From Actinomycetes bacterium (GTDB lineage: Bacteria > Actinomycetota > Actinomycetes > Streptosporangiales > Streptosporangiaceae), in NCBI GenBank assembly GCA_021792855.1, contig JAJYTW010000015.1, forward strand, positions 1-38,480: a stretch of DNA of 38,480 nt. Reading direction: 5' to 3'. Shown piece after piece: positions 21,942-28,797 of this stretch (position 1 is the stretch's first letter; each line of letters begins with the position of its first letter). Position numbers and translations under genes: made by a program. A model generated the notes under the pieces. It was given only the letters and a program-made list of their open reading frames with translations. It did not search any database and had not been told where the DNA came from.

Positions 21942-23258
21942 ATGTACGAATCAGACGAAACCATCTACCGGCCGGCGCCGACGGGCGGCCGGCTCGGGCG
22001 GTCCTGGCGCTCCTGGCGGGACTGGCGTCGCGGCCGGCCATTCTGGGGCGGACTGCTGCTCGTCCTCGCTGGGGTCGAGTTGCTGACCATCCCGCTGCCG
22101 CTGTCCGCGCTGGGCACGATCATCCACATCGGGATCGGCGGCACGCTCGGCATCCTGATCGGGGCCATCCTGATCGCGTGCGGGCTGCTGCTCTGGTTCC
22201 ACCCGGTACAGCGGACCTTCTACGCCATCGTCGGGATCCTGCTGGCGCTGTCCGCGCTGATCGCGACCAACCTCGGCGGCTTCCTGATCGGCACCCTGCT
22301 CGGGGTGGTCGGCGGGTCGCTCGCCTTCGGGTGGGCGCCGGGCACGCCACCGCGCGGCAGGCGGCGGGCGGACCCGGAGCACGACGACCCGGCCCCGGTT
22401 ACCCCCACGGCTGCGGGCTCCCGGCGCGGGTCCGGCCGGGCCGGCCGGCCGCAGCACGCCGGCCCGTCCCCCACGGTACGGTTCCCGGCCATCGCGGCGA
22501 CGGCGCTCGCGCTGATGGCACTGGCCGGCGGTCCGACTCTGGCCGCCGACCCGGCGGCGGGCACGGCGGCGGGCACGACGGCGGGAACCGCGGCCGCGCC
22601 GTCGCCGCCCGCTGCGCCTGGCTGCATCCTGCCCATCCTCTGCAGCCCGCCGCCGTCCCCGCCGCCACCGTCTCCGAGTCCGACCGGAACGCCCACCCCG
22701 AGCCCCACCGGAACGCCCACCCCGTCGCCCACCCCGTCGCCCGGGCCGACGCCAGGACCCACGCCTACCGGCATCCCGGGACCCCGGCCGAGCAGGTCAC
22801 CGGGCCCGAAGCCGAAGCGTCGGCGGGCCGCGGCGCCGACCCTGGTGGCCGCCTCCGTGCCGCTCACGTTCACGGCCGGATCGGCGGTGCTGAGCGGACT
22901 GCGCTACGACGGCATCGCGAGGGTCGCCACCTCCGCCGGACCGGTGCGCATGCTCAAGTTCAGCATGACCTCGCTGACCCTGTCCGGCGGCACCGTCCTG
23001 ACCGCCTACGAAGGCGGGTACACGCTGATCACGAGGAACTACTCGCTCGCGTTCAGCGGGAACGTGACCCTCTTCGCGACGAAGTTCTCCGGCGTGCTCA
23101 ACGTCGCCGGAGTGCCGACTGTCCGGCTCACCTTCACGCCGCAGAGCCCGCCGCCGGCCGTTCTGCCCACCATGACCTTTACCAGTGTCACGACCGATCA
23201 GCCGCTCACGCTCGCGGACTCTCTTGTCGCCAGGGCGCTGCTGATCACGAGCGGGTGA
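21942..23258 (+). CDS. DUF6114-type membrane protein with stalk and extra beta domain
   Basis: The 438-residue protein has four N-terminal hydrophobic helices (about 34-53, 58-86, 92-109, 111-131), the DUF6114 part. After a basic linker (135-180) comes a second signal-like hydrophobic segment (181-202, ending GPTLAA), then an Ala/Gly/Thr linker, two cysteines (CILPILC, 228-234), a Pro/Ser/Thr stalk (235-290) and a basic patch KPKRRR. The last 140 residues are a beta-rich domain with AVLSGLRYDGIARVATSAG and TSLTLSGG. The stalk suggests passage through the wall and possible O-mannosylation. It follows the DUF6230 gene by 5 nt. The ATG at 21942 has only a weak ribosome site (AACCGG), consistent with coupling. 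No function is known for this pair. Confidence 0.8.
   Translation: MYESDETIYRPAPTGGRLGRSWRSWRDWRRGRPFWGGLLLVLAGVELLTIPLPLSALGTIIHIGIGGTLGILIGAILIACGLLLWFHPVQRTFYAIVGILLALSALIATNLGGFLIGTLLGVVGGSLAFGWAPGTPPRGRRRADPEHDDPAPVTPTAAGSRRGSGRAGRPQHAGPSPTVRFPAIAATALALMALAGGPTLAADPAAGTAAGTTAGTAAAPSPPAAPGCILPILCSPPPSPPPPSPSPTGTPTPSPTGTPTPSPTPSPGPTPGPTPTGIPGPRPSRSPGPKPKRRRAAAPTLVAASVPLTFTAGSAVLSGLRYDGIARVATSAGPVRMLKFSMTSLTLSGGTVLTAYEGGYTLITRNYSLAFSGNVTLFATKFSGVLNVAGVPTVRLTFTPQSPPPAVLPTMTFTSVTTDQPLTLADSLVARALLITSG
22683..22724 (+). repeat. 24-nt period repeat coding the Pro/Thr stalk
   Basis: ACCGGAACGCCCACCCCG at 22683-22700 recurs exactly at 22707-22724. Each 24-nt period encodes an eight-residue TGTPTPSP unit. 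Shorter CACCCCGTCGCC repeats follow to about 22745. The length of the stalk can thus change by slippage without frameshift. Confidence 0.85.
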
Positions 23259-23301
23259 CCCGTGCGCGGACCGGACCGGCAGTCAGCCGCGCGCGGGTCA
23301 C
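23255..23301 (+). terminator. Strong hairpin terminator beginning at the DUF6114 stop codon
   Basis: A 15-nt arm at 23255-23269 (starting GTGACCCG, including the TGA stop) pairs with 23287-23301 at 14 positions plus one G-T pair, around a 17-nt loop. It is the best intrinsic terminator candidate in this half of the window and closes the DUF6230/DUF6114 operon. Confidence 0.8.
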
Positions 23302-23457
23302 CCCCGGACCGGTAGCCGGCCGCACCCCCGCCCGGGTCCCGCTCGGGCGCTAGCGCGGTCGGCTGCCGGTCCGGCACAATGTGCGTGCAACGGCCCGGGC
23401 GGCACGCACCGGCTCACCGACCGCCCCGAGTCAGCGGGCCGACCCACAAGGACGGGC

Positions 23458-24894
23458 ATGCCGGACGACGACGATTTCGAGGCATATTTCCGGCCGCGGC
23501 AGCCACCCGGCACCGGCCAGGCTGGCCAGGGCCCGGCCAGACCGCAGCCCCGTCCGGATGGTTACCCCGGCGCGCGCCGCCCGGCCAGCGTCCCGCCTCC
23601 GCCACCCAGGCAACTCCGGCCGGGTCAGCCGCCGGCCAGTGTCCCGCCGCCACGAGCACCCGGAGCGCCGCGGTGGCGGATCCCGGCCCTGATCGGCCTC
23701 GCGGTCGTGGTGGCCGCCGGCGGCATCGCCTACGTCGCCGGCCACCGGTCGCCGGCCAGCGCGGGCGGTCAGCGCGGCGGATCGACCGCGAGCCCGCGTC
23801 CATCCGGCGGCACGCCCGGCCGGCCACGGCCGGCCATGCTCGGAGCCGGCCGGGTCGGACCCCGTTCCGCGGTGCCGTGGAGCCTGGTCGGTCCGGGCTG
23901 GGTGCTCGCCGACTACACCCGGACACAGCTTCCGCGCGGGGTACCGGTCCCGGCCAGGCCGGTAACCTTGTTCCTGGTCGACCCGCGCGGCGGCCGGTAC
24001 ACGATGTACCGATGGCCAAGCACCTCCCGGGCCGCCAGCTATACCCTGCTCGACTGGTCCGGCGATCGCACCCGGGCGCTGTTCCTGGCGTCCGGGCCGA
24101 CCGCCCGCCGGACCGTGCTGCATCAGCTTCAGCTCGCGACCGGGACGATGACCAGGTTCACGTTGCCGGCCGGGACGAGCCCGGTCGGCTACACCCGCCC
24201 GGACGGGACCAACCTGCTCGCGATCGGCACCAAGCGCGGCCGCAGTGTCGTGCAGCGCTACGACCTGACCGGCGCGCTGGCCGCCACCCTCGCCACCGGT
24301 TCCAGCGTGGCCGGATCGCCGGACGGGGTGACTCTCGCGATCGGCACCGACACCGGGATCGGCGTGGTCAGCAACGCCGGCGGCAGGCTGCGCCGGCTCC
24401 GGATTCCCGGCATGACCGCGCGGTCCGGCTGCCAACCGGTCCGCTGGTGGAACGCCAGCACGGTGCTCGCCGGGTGCGAGCCGGCGGGCTCAAGCGCCCA
24501 GCAACTCTGGCTGGTCCCGATCGGAGGCGCAGCGCCAGCCGCACTCACGCCGGTCCGCGCCACCGGGCCGGACTACGGCGACGGCGACGCCTGGCGGCTG
24601 GCCTCCGGCCTGTACCTGCAGGCCGCGGGCGCCGGCTGCGGCACCTTCCTGGCCCAGCAGGCGCCGGACGGCTCGGCAACCCCGGTCGGCGGCCTGGCTC
24701 TGGCCGGCGGCGTCGACGTCGTCCTCGCCGTGGTCGGCCACCGGATGCTGATGCGGGCAGGCGTCGGCTGCCCGCCCAGCAGTTCGCTGATCTGGTTCAA
24801 CCCGGCCACCGGCACGGGCAATAACCTGCTCGCCGGGCCGCCTGGCGCGTTTGGCGTGACCGGGGCCGTGGCCTACGGCGGGCCGAACGGCTAG
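23458..24894 (+). CDS. Membrane-anchored extracytoplasmic WD40/TolB-like protein
   Basis: The 478-residue protein starts with an acidic MPDDDDFEAYF patch and a Pro/Arg-rich cytosolic tail, followed by one transmembrane helix (about 74-95). The outer part (about 120-478) is built of repeating beta strands with propeller-like segments (WVLADYTRTQL, GGRYTMYRWPS, RTRALFLASG, TLAIGTDTGIGVVSNAGG, QQLWLVPIGG). Five cysteines (GCQ, GCEP, GCGT, GCPP) suggest disulfides. This resembles the WD40/TolB-like beta-propeller proteins common in actinomycetes, but I do not recognise a specific family. AAGGA lies 5 nt before the ATG at 23458. It stands between terminators, so it is likely a single-gene unit. 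The function is unknown. Confidence 0.75.
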   Translation: MPDDDDFEAYFRPRQPPGTGQAGQGPARPQPRPDGYPGARRPASVPPPPPRQLRPGQPPASVPPPRAPGAPRWRIPALIGLAVVVAAGGIAYVAGHRSPASAGGQRGGSTASPRPSGGTPGRPRPAMLGAGRVGPRSAVPWSLVGPGWVLADYTRTQLPRGVPVPARPVTLFLVDPRGGRYTMYRWPSTSRAASYTLLDWSGDRTRALFLASGPTARRTVLHQLQLATGTMTRFTLPAGTSPVGYTRPDGTNLLAIGTKRGRSVVQRYDLTGALAATLATGSSVAGSPDGVTLAIGTDTGIGVVSNAGGRLRRLRIPGMTARSGCQPVRWWNASTVLAGCEPAGSSAQQLWLVPIGGAAPAALTPVRATGPDYGDGDAWRLASGLYLQAAGAGCGTFLAQQAPDGSATPVGGLALAGGVDVVLAVVGHRMLMRAGVGCPPSSSLIWFNPATGTGNNLLAGPPGAFGVTGAVAYGGPNG

Positions 24895-24905
24895 CCGCCT
24901 ATCCG

Positions 24906-24921
24906 GGCCCGGGATCGGGCC
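24906..24921 (+). terminator. Hairpin after the TolB-like gene
   Basis: GGCCCG-GGAT-CGGGCC is a perfect 6-bp stem with a tetraloop, 11 nt after the TAG. The rest of the 162-bp spacer to the next gene holds no other clear element beyond the ribosome-binding site. Confidence 0.55.
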
Positions 24922-25056
24922 GCGCTCCATGCCGTCTTTCGGCCTCGAAGCGTGCTCTTCCCGTTCTCGCCAAAAGGACATACGCTGCTAGCGGCCCGCG
25001 GCGCACGACCGGCCGGTGCTGACCTGGATCACGCTGCTCCGAAGAAGGGTTGTGAC

Positions 25057-26196
25057 GTGCGCTCATCCCATTCGGCCCGCCGATTCTCCCGGTTCCGCCT
25101 TGCCGCGCCGCTCGCCGCGGCCACGACCCTGGCGGCCGGACTGGCGGCTGCCAGCCCCGCCCAGGCAGTGACGGCCCCGCCGGGCGGACCGACCAGCCTG
25201 CGGATGCCCGGACAGCTTTCCGGTGTCGCGGCCATCTCCGCCCGCGATGTCTGGGCCGTGGGCTTCACGCTGGACAACGCCAGGTCGCGGAGCCTGATCG
25301 CGCACTGGAACGGCCGCACGTGGTCGCGGATCGTCGGCCCGGCAAGCACGTATCTGGGCGCGGTCGCGGCCACCTCCGCGCGCGACGCCTGGGCGGTCGG
25401 CGGATCGGCCACCAGAAGCGTCATCGAGCACTGGAACGGCCGGGCCTGGGCCGTCACGGCCAGCCCGAATCCGGGTTCCAGCACCAGCCTGTACGGCGTG
25501 GCCGCCACCGCCGCCAGCGACGCCTGGGCGGTGGGCAGCTACGACGTGACCAGCGGCAGCAGGAGCCTGATCGCGCACTGGGACGGGACGTCCTGGCGGC
25601 GGGTCGCCAGCCCGAGCCCCACTCCGAGCACATTCCTGTACGGGGTGGCAGCCACCCCGGCCGGCGGGGCCTGGGCGGTCGGCGGCGCGACCATGACCAA
25701 GAACCGCACCGAGCCGGTCGTCGCGAGCTGGAACGGCCGGGCCTGGACCGAGGCCCGGGTCCCCAACCCGGGCACGGCCGGGAGCATGCTCTTCGCCGTG
25801 GTCGCCACCTCCGGCCGCAACGTCTGGGCGGTCGGATTCTCGCTCACGAAGTCATTCGTTCAGCGGCCGCTGATCCTGCACTGGAACGGCGCGCGGTGGC
25901 AGCAGTCGGCCGCTCCGGGCAGCACCCGCGGCTGCCAGCTCATCGGCGTCACCGCGCTACCCGGCGGCCATGCCTGGGCAGTCGGCAACTGCGGCGACAA
26001 GACACTGATCCTGCGCTGGAACGGCCGTGCCTGGGCCAGGGTCGCCAGCCCCGACCCCCGCCGCCACGGCAACGACCTGCAGGCTGTGGCTGCCACCTCG
26101 GCAAGCATCGCCTGGGCGGTCGGTGCCACCGGCAACCACTCCGGTGGCACCAGCTACACCCTGGTCGCGCGCTGGAACGGCCGGGCCTGGAGCTAA
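25057..26196 (+). CDS. Secreted seven-repeat beta-propeller protein
   Basis: The 379-residue protein has a Sec signal peptide (residues 1-37, ending SPAQA) with Arg-rich start. The mature part consists of seven repeats of about 45-50 residues. Each has an AWAVG or VWAVG core (DVWAVGF, DAWAVGG, DAWAVGS, GAWAVGG, NVWAVGF, HAWAVGN, IAWAVGA) and a WNGRAW-type segment (seven copies), often followed by VASPNP-like turns. Seven units predict a closed seven-bladed propeller, probably a binding scaffold in the envelope or medium. The GTG at 25057 is preferred: AAGAAGGG lies about 8 nt upstream and the signal peptide follows at once, whereas the frame opened at 24952 adds an unrelated tail. Its stop overlaps the convergent carotenoid oxygenase stop. 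The ligand is unknown. Confidence 0.85.
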   Translation: MRSSHSARRFSRFRLAAPLAAATTLAAGLAAASPAQAVTAPPGGPTSLRMPGQLSGVAAISARDVWAVGFTLDNARSRSLIAHWNGRTWSRIVGPASTYLGAVAATSARDAWAVGGSATRSVIEHWNGRAWAVTASPNPGSSTSLYGVAATAASDAWAVGSYDVTSGSRSLIAHWDGTSWRRVASPSPTPSTFLYGVAATPAGGAWAVGGATMTKNRTEPVVASWNGRAWTEARVPNPGTAGSMLFAVVATSGRNVWAVGFSLTKSFVQRPLILHWNGARWQQSAAPGSTRGCQLIGVTALPGGHAWAVGNCGDKTLILRWNGRAWARVASPDPRRHGNDLQAVAATSASIAWAVGATGNHSGGTSYTLVARWNGRAWS

Positions 26197-27659
26197 GGCC
26201 GCCGGGCGAACCAGTTCGCGTGCAGGCCGTTGGGGACCGTGGCCGGGATCGCGATCCTGGCCCGCGGCGGACAGGGAAAGTCGGCGGCATCCCAGACATA
26301 GAGCCACGAGTGATCGTCGGCCACGGATCTGGCCAGGGTCATGTAGTAGCCGTCAAGTTCCCCGGACGCACCGTTCCGGGGCACGAAGACCACCTCGCCG
26401 ATCGACGCGTCGGTGTCCCAGGCCTCGCTGCGTCCGGTCGACATGTCCCACCGGACCAGACGATCGTGCTCTCCCCTGGCCAGGTCGTGCTTGCCGGACG
26501 CCGCGCCCACGGTCAGGTACCGGTGACGGCGCCCGGTCAGCCGGTCATCGATGCGCGGGAACTCGCTGGGGTGATCGCCCACCGAGGTCACGGTCGCCGC
26601 GCCGCGAGCCGGGTCGATGGAGACCCGGGTGAACTGACCGGCAACCGGGGTCCGCTGGTCGCCCGCGGCACGGCGATCGCCGGCCGCGAGCGACAGGCCG
26701 CTCCACGACGGGAAGTCGGCCACCACCCGGTCGCCGTCCTCGTAGGCGTTGGCGAAATGCCAGACCCAGAATGGGTCGAGTTCGACCGTGCTGACCGGCC
26801 CGTCTCCCGCGCGCGGCACCAGCACGATCCTGGTGCCCAGGTCGGGTTGCCATTGCAGCATGCTGCCGCCGGCCAGCATCGCGTTCACGTCCAGCACGGC
26901 CGGGCCGATCACGAACACCGCGTAGTGCTCGGTGATCGTGAAGTCATGGATCATGAAGGCCTTGTCGATGCCGGGCACTGCCGAGGGCGGGCGCGTCACC
27001 GAGCCATCCGGGCCGACGATGGCCCAGGTCAGGAAGGGCTCCTCGATGTCGTAGCGAAACACCACCATCTCGCCAGTGACTGGGTCGATCCGCGGGTGCG
27101 CGCACATCCCCAGCGGCAGGCCGCCGCCGAAGTCGAACCGGCCGATGGTCTGAAGTTCCGGGCTGACCTCGTAGGGCGGGGTGCCTTCCTCCAGAGCCAG
27201 GAAGCGATCGGCGTGACGGACGATATTGATGAACGCGTCCAGTTTGGTAGGCCAGCCGGGATCCGGATCTGGCCCGAGCAGATTCTGGTCGACGAACGCC
27301 GGGGTCATGATGCCCCCGTACAGCGCGCGTCCGGCCCGGTCCTCGGCCCGCAGTCCGTTCGTCCAGACCCACCGGTTGCGATAGCGGGCCTTCCCCCCGC
27401 CGATCCACACCGCGTGGATCATGCCGTCGCCCTCCAGTGGGTAGGTATAGCTGCCCAGCGGCGGGAACTTGGGATTGGGACCGTTGCGCATGAACACGCC
27501 ATCGATGTCCGCGGGGATCGTGCCCTCGACCCGCAGGTCGTCGGCGTCGGTCTCCCGGTCGACCGGGGCGAACCGCCCCGACAGGTACGGGCTGCTAGCC
27601 GGATTCACCGGCCGCAACCGATTCTGAGCGGTGTCAGCCAAGGTCAGCCCCCTTGCCAT
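26193..27659 (-). CDS. Carotenoid cleavage oxygenase family protein
   Basis: The 488-residue protein belongs to the RPE65/carotenoid oxygenase family, which cleaves double bonds in apocarotenoids, stilbenes or related compounds with a non-haem iron held by four histidines. The ligands are visible as His188 (CAHPRID), His238 (MIHDFTIT), His301 (VWHFANAYE) and His480 (GLHANWF). The N-terminal GVFMRNGPNPKFPPLGSY and GDGMIHAV are typical. No signal peptide is present. The ATG at 27659 lacks a ribosome site; a TTG at 27641 has AAGGGGG six nt before it and would shorten the protein by six residues. No carotenoid synthesis genes lie in the window, so the substrate cannot be told. Confidence 0.92.
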   Translation of the reverse strand: MARGLTLADTAQNRLRPVNPASSPYLSGRFAPVDRETDADDLRVEGTIPADIDGVFMRNGPNPKFPPLGSYTYPLEGDGMIHAVWIGGGKARYRNRWVWTNGLRAEDRAGRALYGGIMTPAFVDQNLLGPDPDPGWPTKLDAFINIVRHADRFLALEEGTPPYEVSPELQTIGRFDFGGGLPLGMCAHPRIDPVTGEMVVFRYDIEEPFLTWAIVGPDGSVTRPPSAVPGIDKAFMIHDFTITEHYAVFVIGPAVLDVNAMLAGGSMLQWQPDLGTRIVLVPRAGDGPVSTVELDPFWVWHFANAYEDGDRVVADFPSWSGLSLAAGDRRAAGDQRTPVAGQFTRVSIDPARGAATVTSVGDHPSEFPRIDDRLTGRRHRYLTVGAASGKHDLARGEHDRLVRWDMSTGRSEAWDTDASIGEVVFVPRNGASGELDGYYMTLARSVADDHSWLYVWDAADFPCPPRARIAIPATVPNGLHANWFARRP

Positions 27660-27701
27660 GGTCCACGACGACCAGCATGACCAGGGAACTTACAAGCTCA
27701 G

Positions 27702-27714
27702 TGAACCGCGTTCA
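27702..27714. promoter_or_regulatory. Small inverted repeat before the carotenoid oxygenase
   Basis: TGAAC-CGC-GTTCA is a perfect 5-bp inverted repeat about 45 nt upstream of the oxygenase start (minus strand), a position suiting an operator. Its short length means it may be chance. Confidence 0.3.
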
Positions 27715-27737
27715 ACGACCGGACAGTGCTCGCTCAT

Positions 27738-27790
27738 CATGATCGCGGAAAGTTTGGTTACCCGTGGGCACCGAACTTTCCACGATCATG
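27738..27790. repeat. 53-nt inverted repeat with 21-nt arms, possible dispersed palindrome
   Basis: The left arm (27738-27758, starting CATGATCGCGGAAAG) and right arm (27770-27790, ending CTTTCCACGATCATG when read forward) are complementary at 19 of 21 positions, with one of the two exceptions a G-T pair. The 11-nt loop can itself pair CCC with GGG. The element lies just after the SDR stop codon on the minus strand and before the carotenoid oxygenase, so it may terminate SDR transcription. Its size and lower GC content, unlike a normal terminator here, suggest a REP/MITE-like dispersed element. I recall similar ATGATCG-GGAAAG palindromes in actinomycete spacers, without a citation. Confidence 0.8.
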
Positions 27791-27797
27791 AGCTGAC

Positions 27798-28571
27798 CTA
27801 CTTGGGCTGGAACCTGATCCCGCCGTCGAACCTGACAACCTCGGCGTTCATGTAGTCGTTCTCGATCAGCGACCGGACAAGCTGGGCGAATTCCGATGCC
27901 CGGCCCATTCGCTTCGGGAACACCACCGGGGCGGCCAGCTTGGCCTTGAACTCCTCGCTGGCCGGGCCGACGCCGTAGATCGGGGTGTCGATGATCCCCG
28001 GGCAGATCGTGTTCACCCGGACCCCGATGGCGGCCAGGTCGCGGGCGGCCGGCACGGTCATCCCGATGATGCCGCCCTTGGACGCCGAGTACGCGATCTG
28101 GCCGGTCTGCCCCTCGATGCCGGCGATCGAAGCGGTGTTGATCACCACGCCGCGCTGGCCGTCGGCGTCGGCGGGGTCGGTCTTCGCGATCGCGGCGGCC
28201 GCGATCCGCATGAGGTTGAAGGTCCCGATCAGGTTGACGTCGATGACCTTGCGATAGGCGCCCAGGTCGTGCGGCGCGCCGTCCCGGCCGACGGTCCGTG
28301 CCGCCCAGCCGATGCCAGCGCAGCTCACCGCCACCCGCAGCGGGACACCAAGGCCATCAGCGGCGGCAACGGCCTGCGCCACCGACTCCTCATCGGAAAC
28401 GTCGGTGCGGGCGAAGACGCCGCCGATCTCCGTCGCGATGGCGGTGCCGCGGTCGGCGTTCAGGTCGGCCACCACGACCTTGCAGCCCGCGGCTGCCAGT
28501 TCCCGGACCGTGGCCTCGCCGAGTCCGCTCGCGCCGCCAGAGACAATCGCTGCCGTTCCGTTCAGGTCCAT
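27798..28571 (-). CDS. SDR-family dehydrogenase (3-hydroxyacyl-CoA dehydrogenase type-2-like)
   Basis: The 257-residue Rossmann enzyme has the cofactor loop SGGASGLG (11-18), Asp36 after strand 2 (VVVADLNAD), which favours NAD over NADP, CAGIG in place of NNAG, and the catalytic Ser148 (NTASIAG), Tyr161 and Lys165 (YSASK). Segments such as [32 protein letters not shown] and the ending [14 protein letters not shown] are typical of the HSD17B10-like group that oxidises 3-hydroxyacyl-CoA. The ATG at 28571 lies 6 nt after TATGCT on the minus strand, again suggesting a leaderless transcript. It diverges from the MFS gene. The substrate is inferred. Confidence 0.9.
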   Translation of the reverse strand: MDLNGTAAIVSGGASGLGEATVRELAAAGCKVVVADLNADRGTAIATEIGGVFARTDVSDEESVAQAVAAADGLGVPLRVAVSCAGIGWAARTVGRDGAPHDLGAYRKVIDVNLIGTFNLMRIAAAAIAKTDPADADGQRGVVINTASIAGIEGQTGQIAYSASKGGIIGMTVPAARDLAAIGVRVNTICPGIIDTPIYGVGPASEEFKAKLAAPVVFPKRMGRASEFAQLVRSLIENDYMNAEVVRFDGGIRFQPK

Positions 28572-28797
28572 GGCCGGAGCATACTGTGCCGGGAGTCTCT
28601 CGCCCCGAGCCGGGCAGGTCCCGCCACGGCACCGCCCCGGGCAGTCCGCGCGCCGTCCGGCACCGCGCCCGGCACAGCCGGGCCGGGCCGGGAGATATCA
28701 CCGGGAATACGCATCAACCGCCCGGGCGCTGCGGCCGGACGGACCCGATTGGAGTCGGCCACGATTACCCGGCCGACGTCCGGAGAGGCTGATCTTC
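28572..28797. promoter_or_regulatory. Divergent SDR / MFS control region
   Basis: The 226-bp spacer has TATGCT at 28583 to 28578 as the minus-strand -10 for the SDR gene. It also holds a two-part hairpin (28735-28783) before the MFS gene. No gene is seen here. Confidence 0.45.
28735..28783 (+). promoter_or_regulatory. Two-tier 5' leader hairpin overlapping the MFS ribosome-binding site
   Basis: An outer stem pairs CCGGACG (28735-28741) with CGTCCGG (28777-28783). An inner perfect stem pairs GTCGGCC (28754-28760) with GGCCGAC (28771-28777), sharing one base at the boundary. The outer right arm runs into the ribosome site GGAGAGG (28782-28788). Folding would hinder initiation; the inner repeat alone could be a repressor operator. 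Regulation is inference. Confidence 0.45.

Noticed and set aside
27631-27855. Small plus-strand frame over the large palindrome
   Set aside because: It spans the palindrome and both flanking gene ends; no ribosome site or protein-like pattern.
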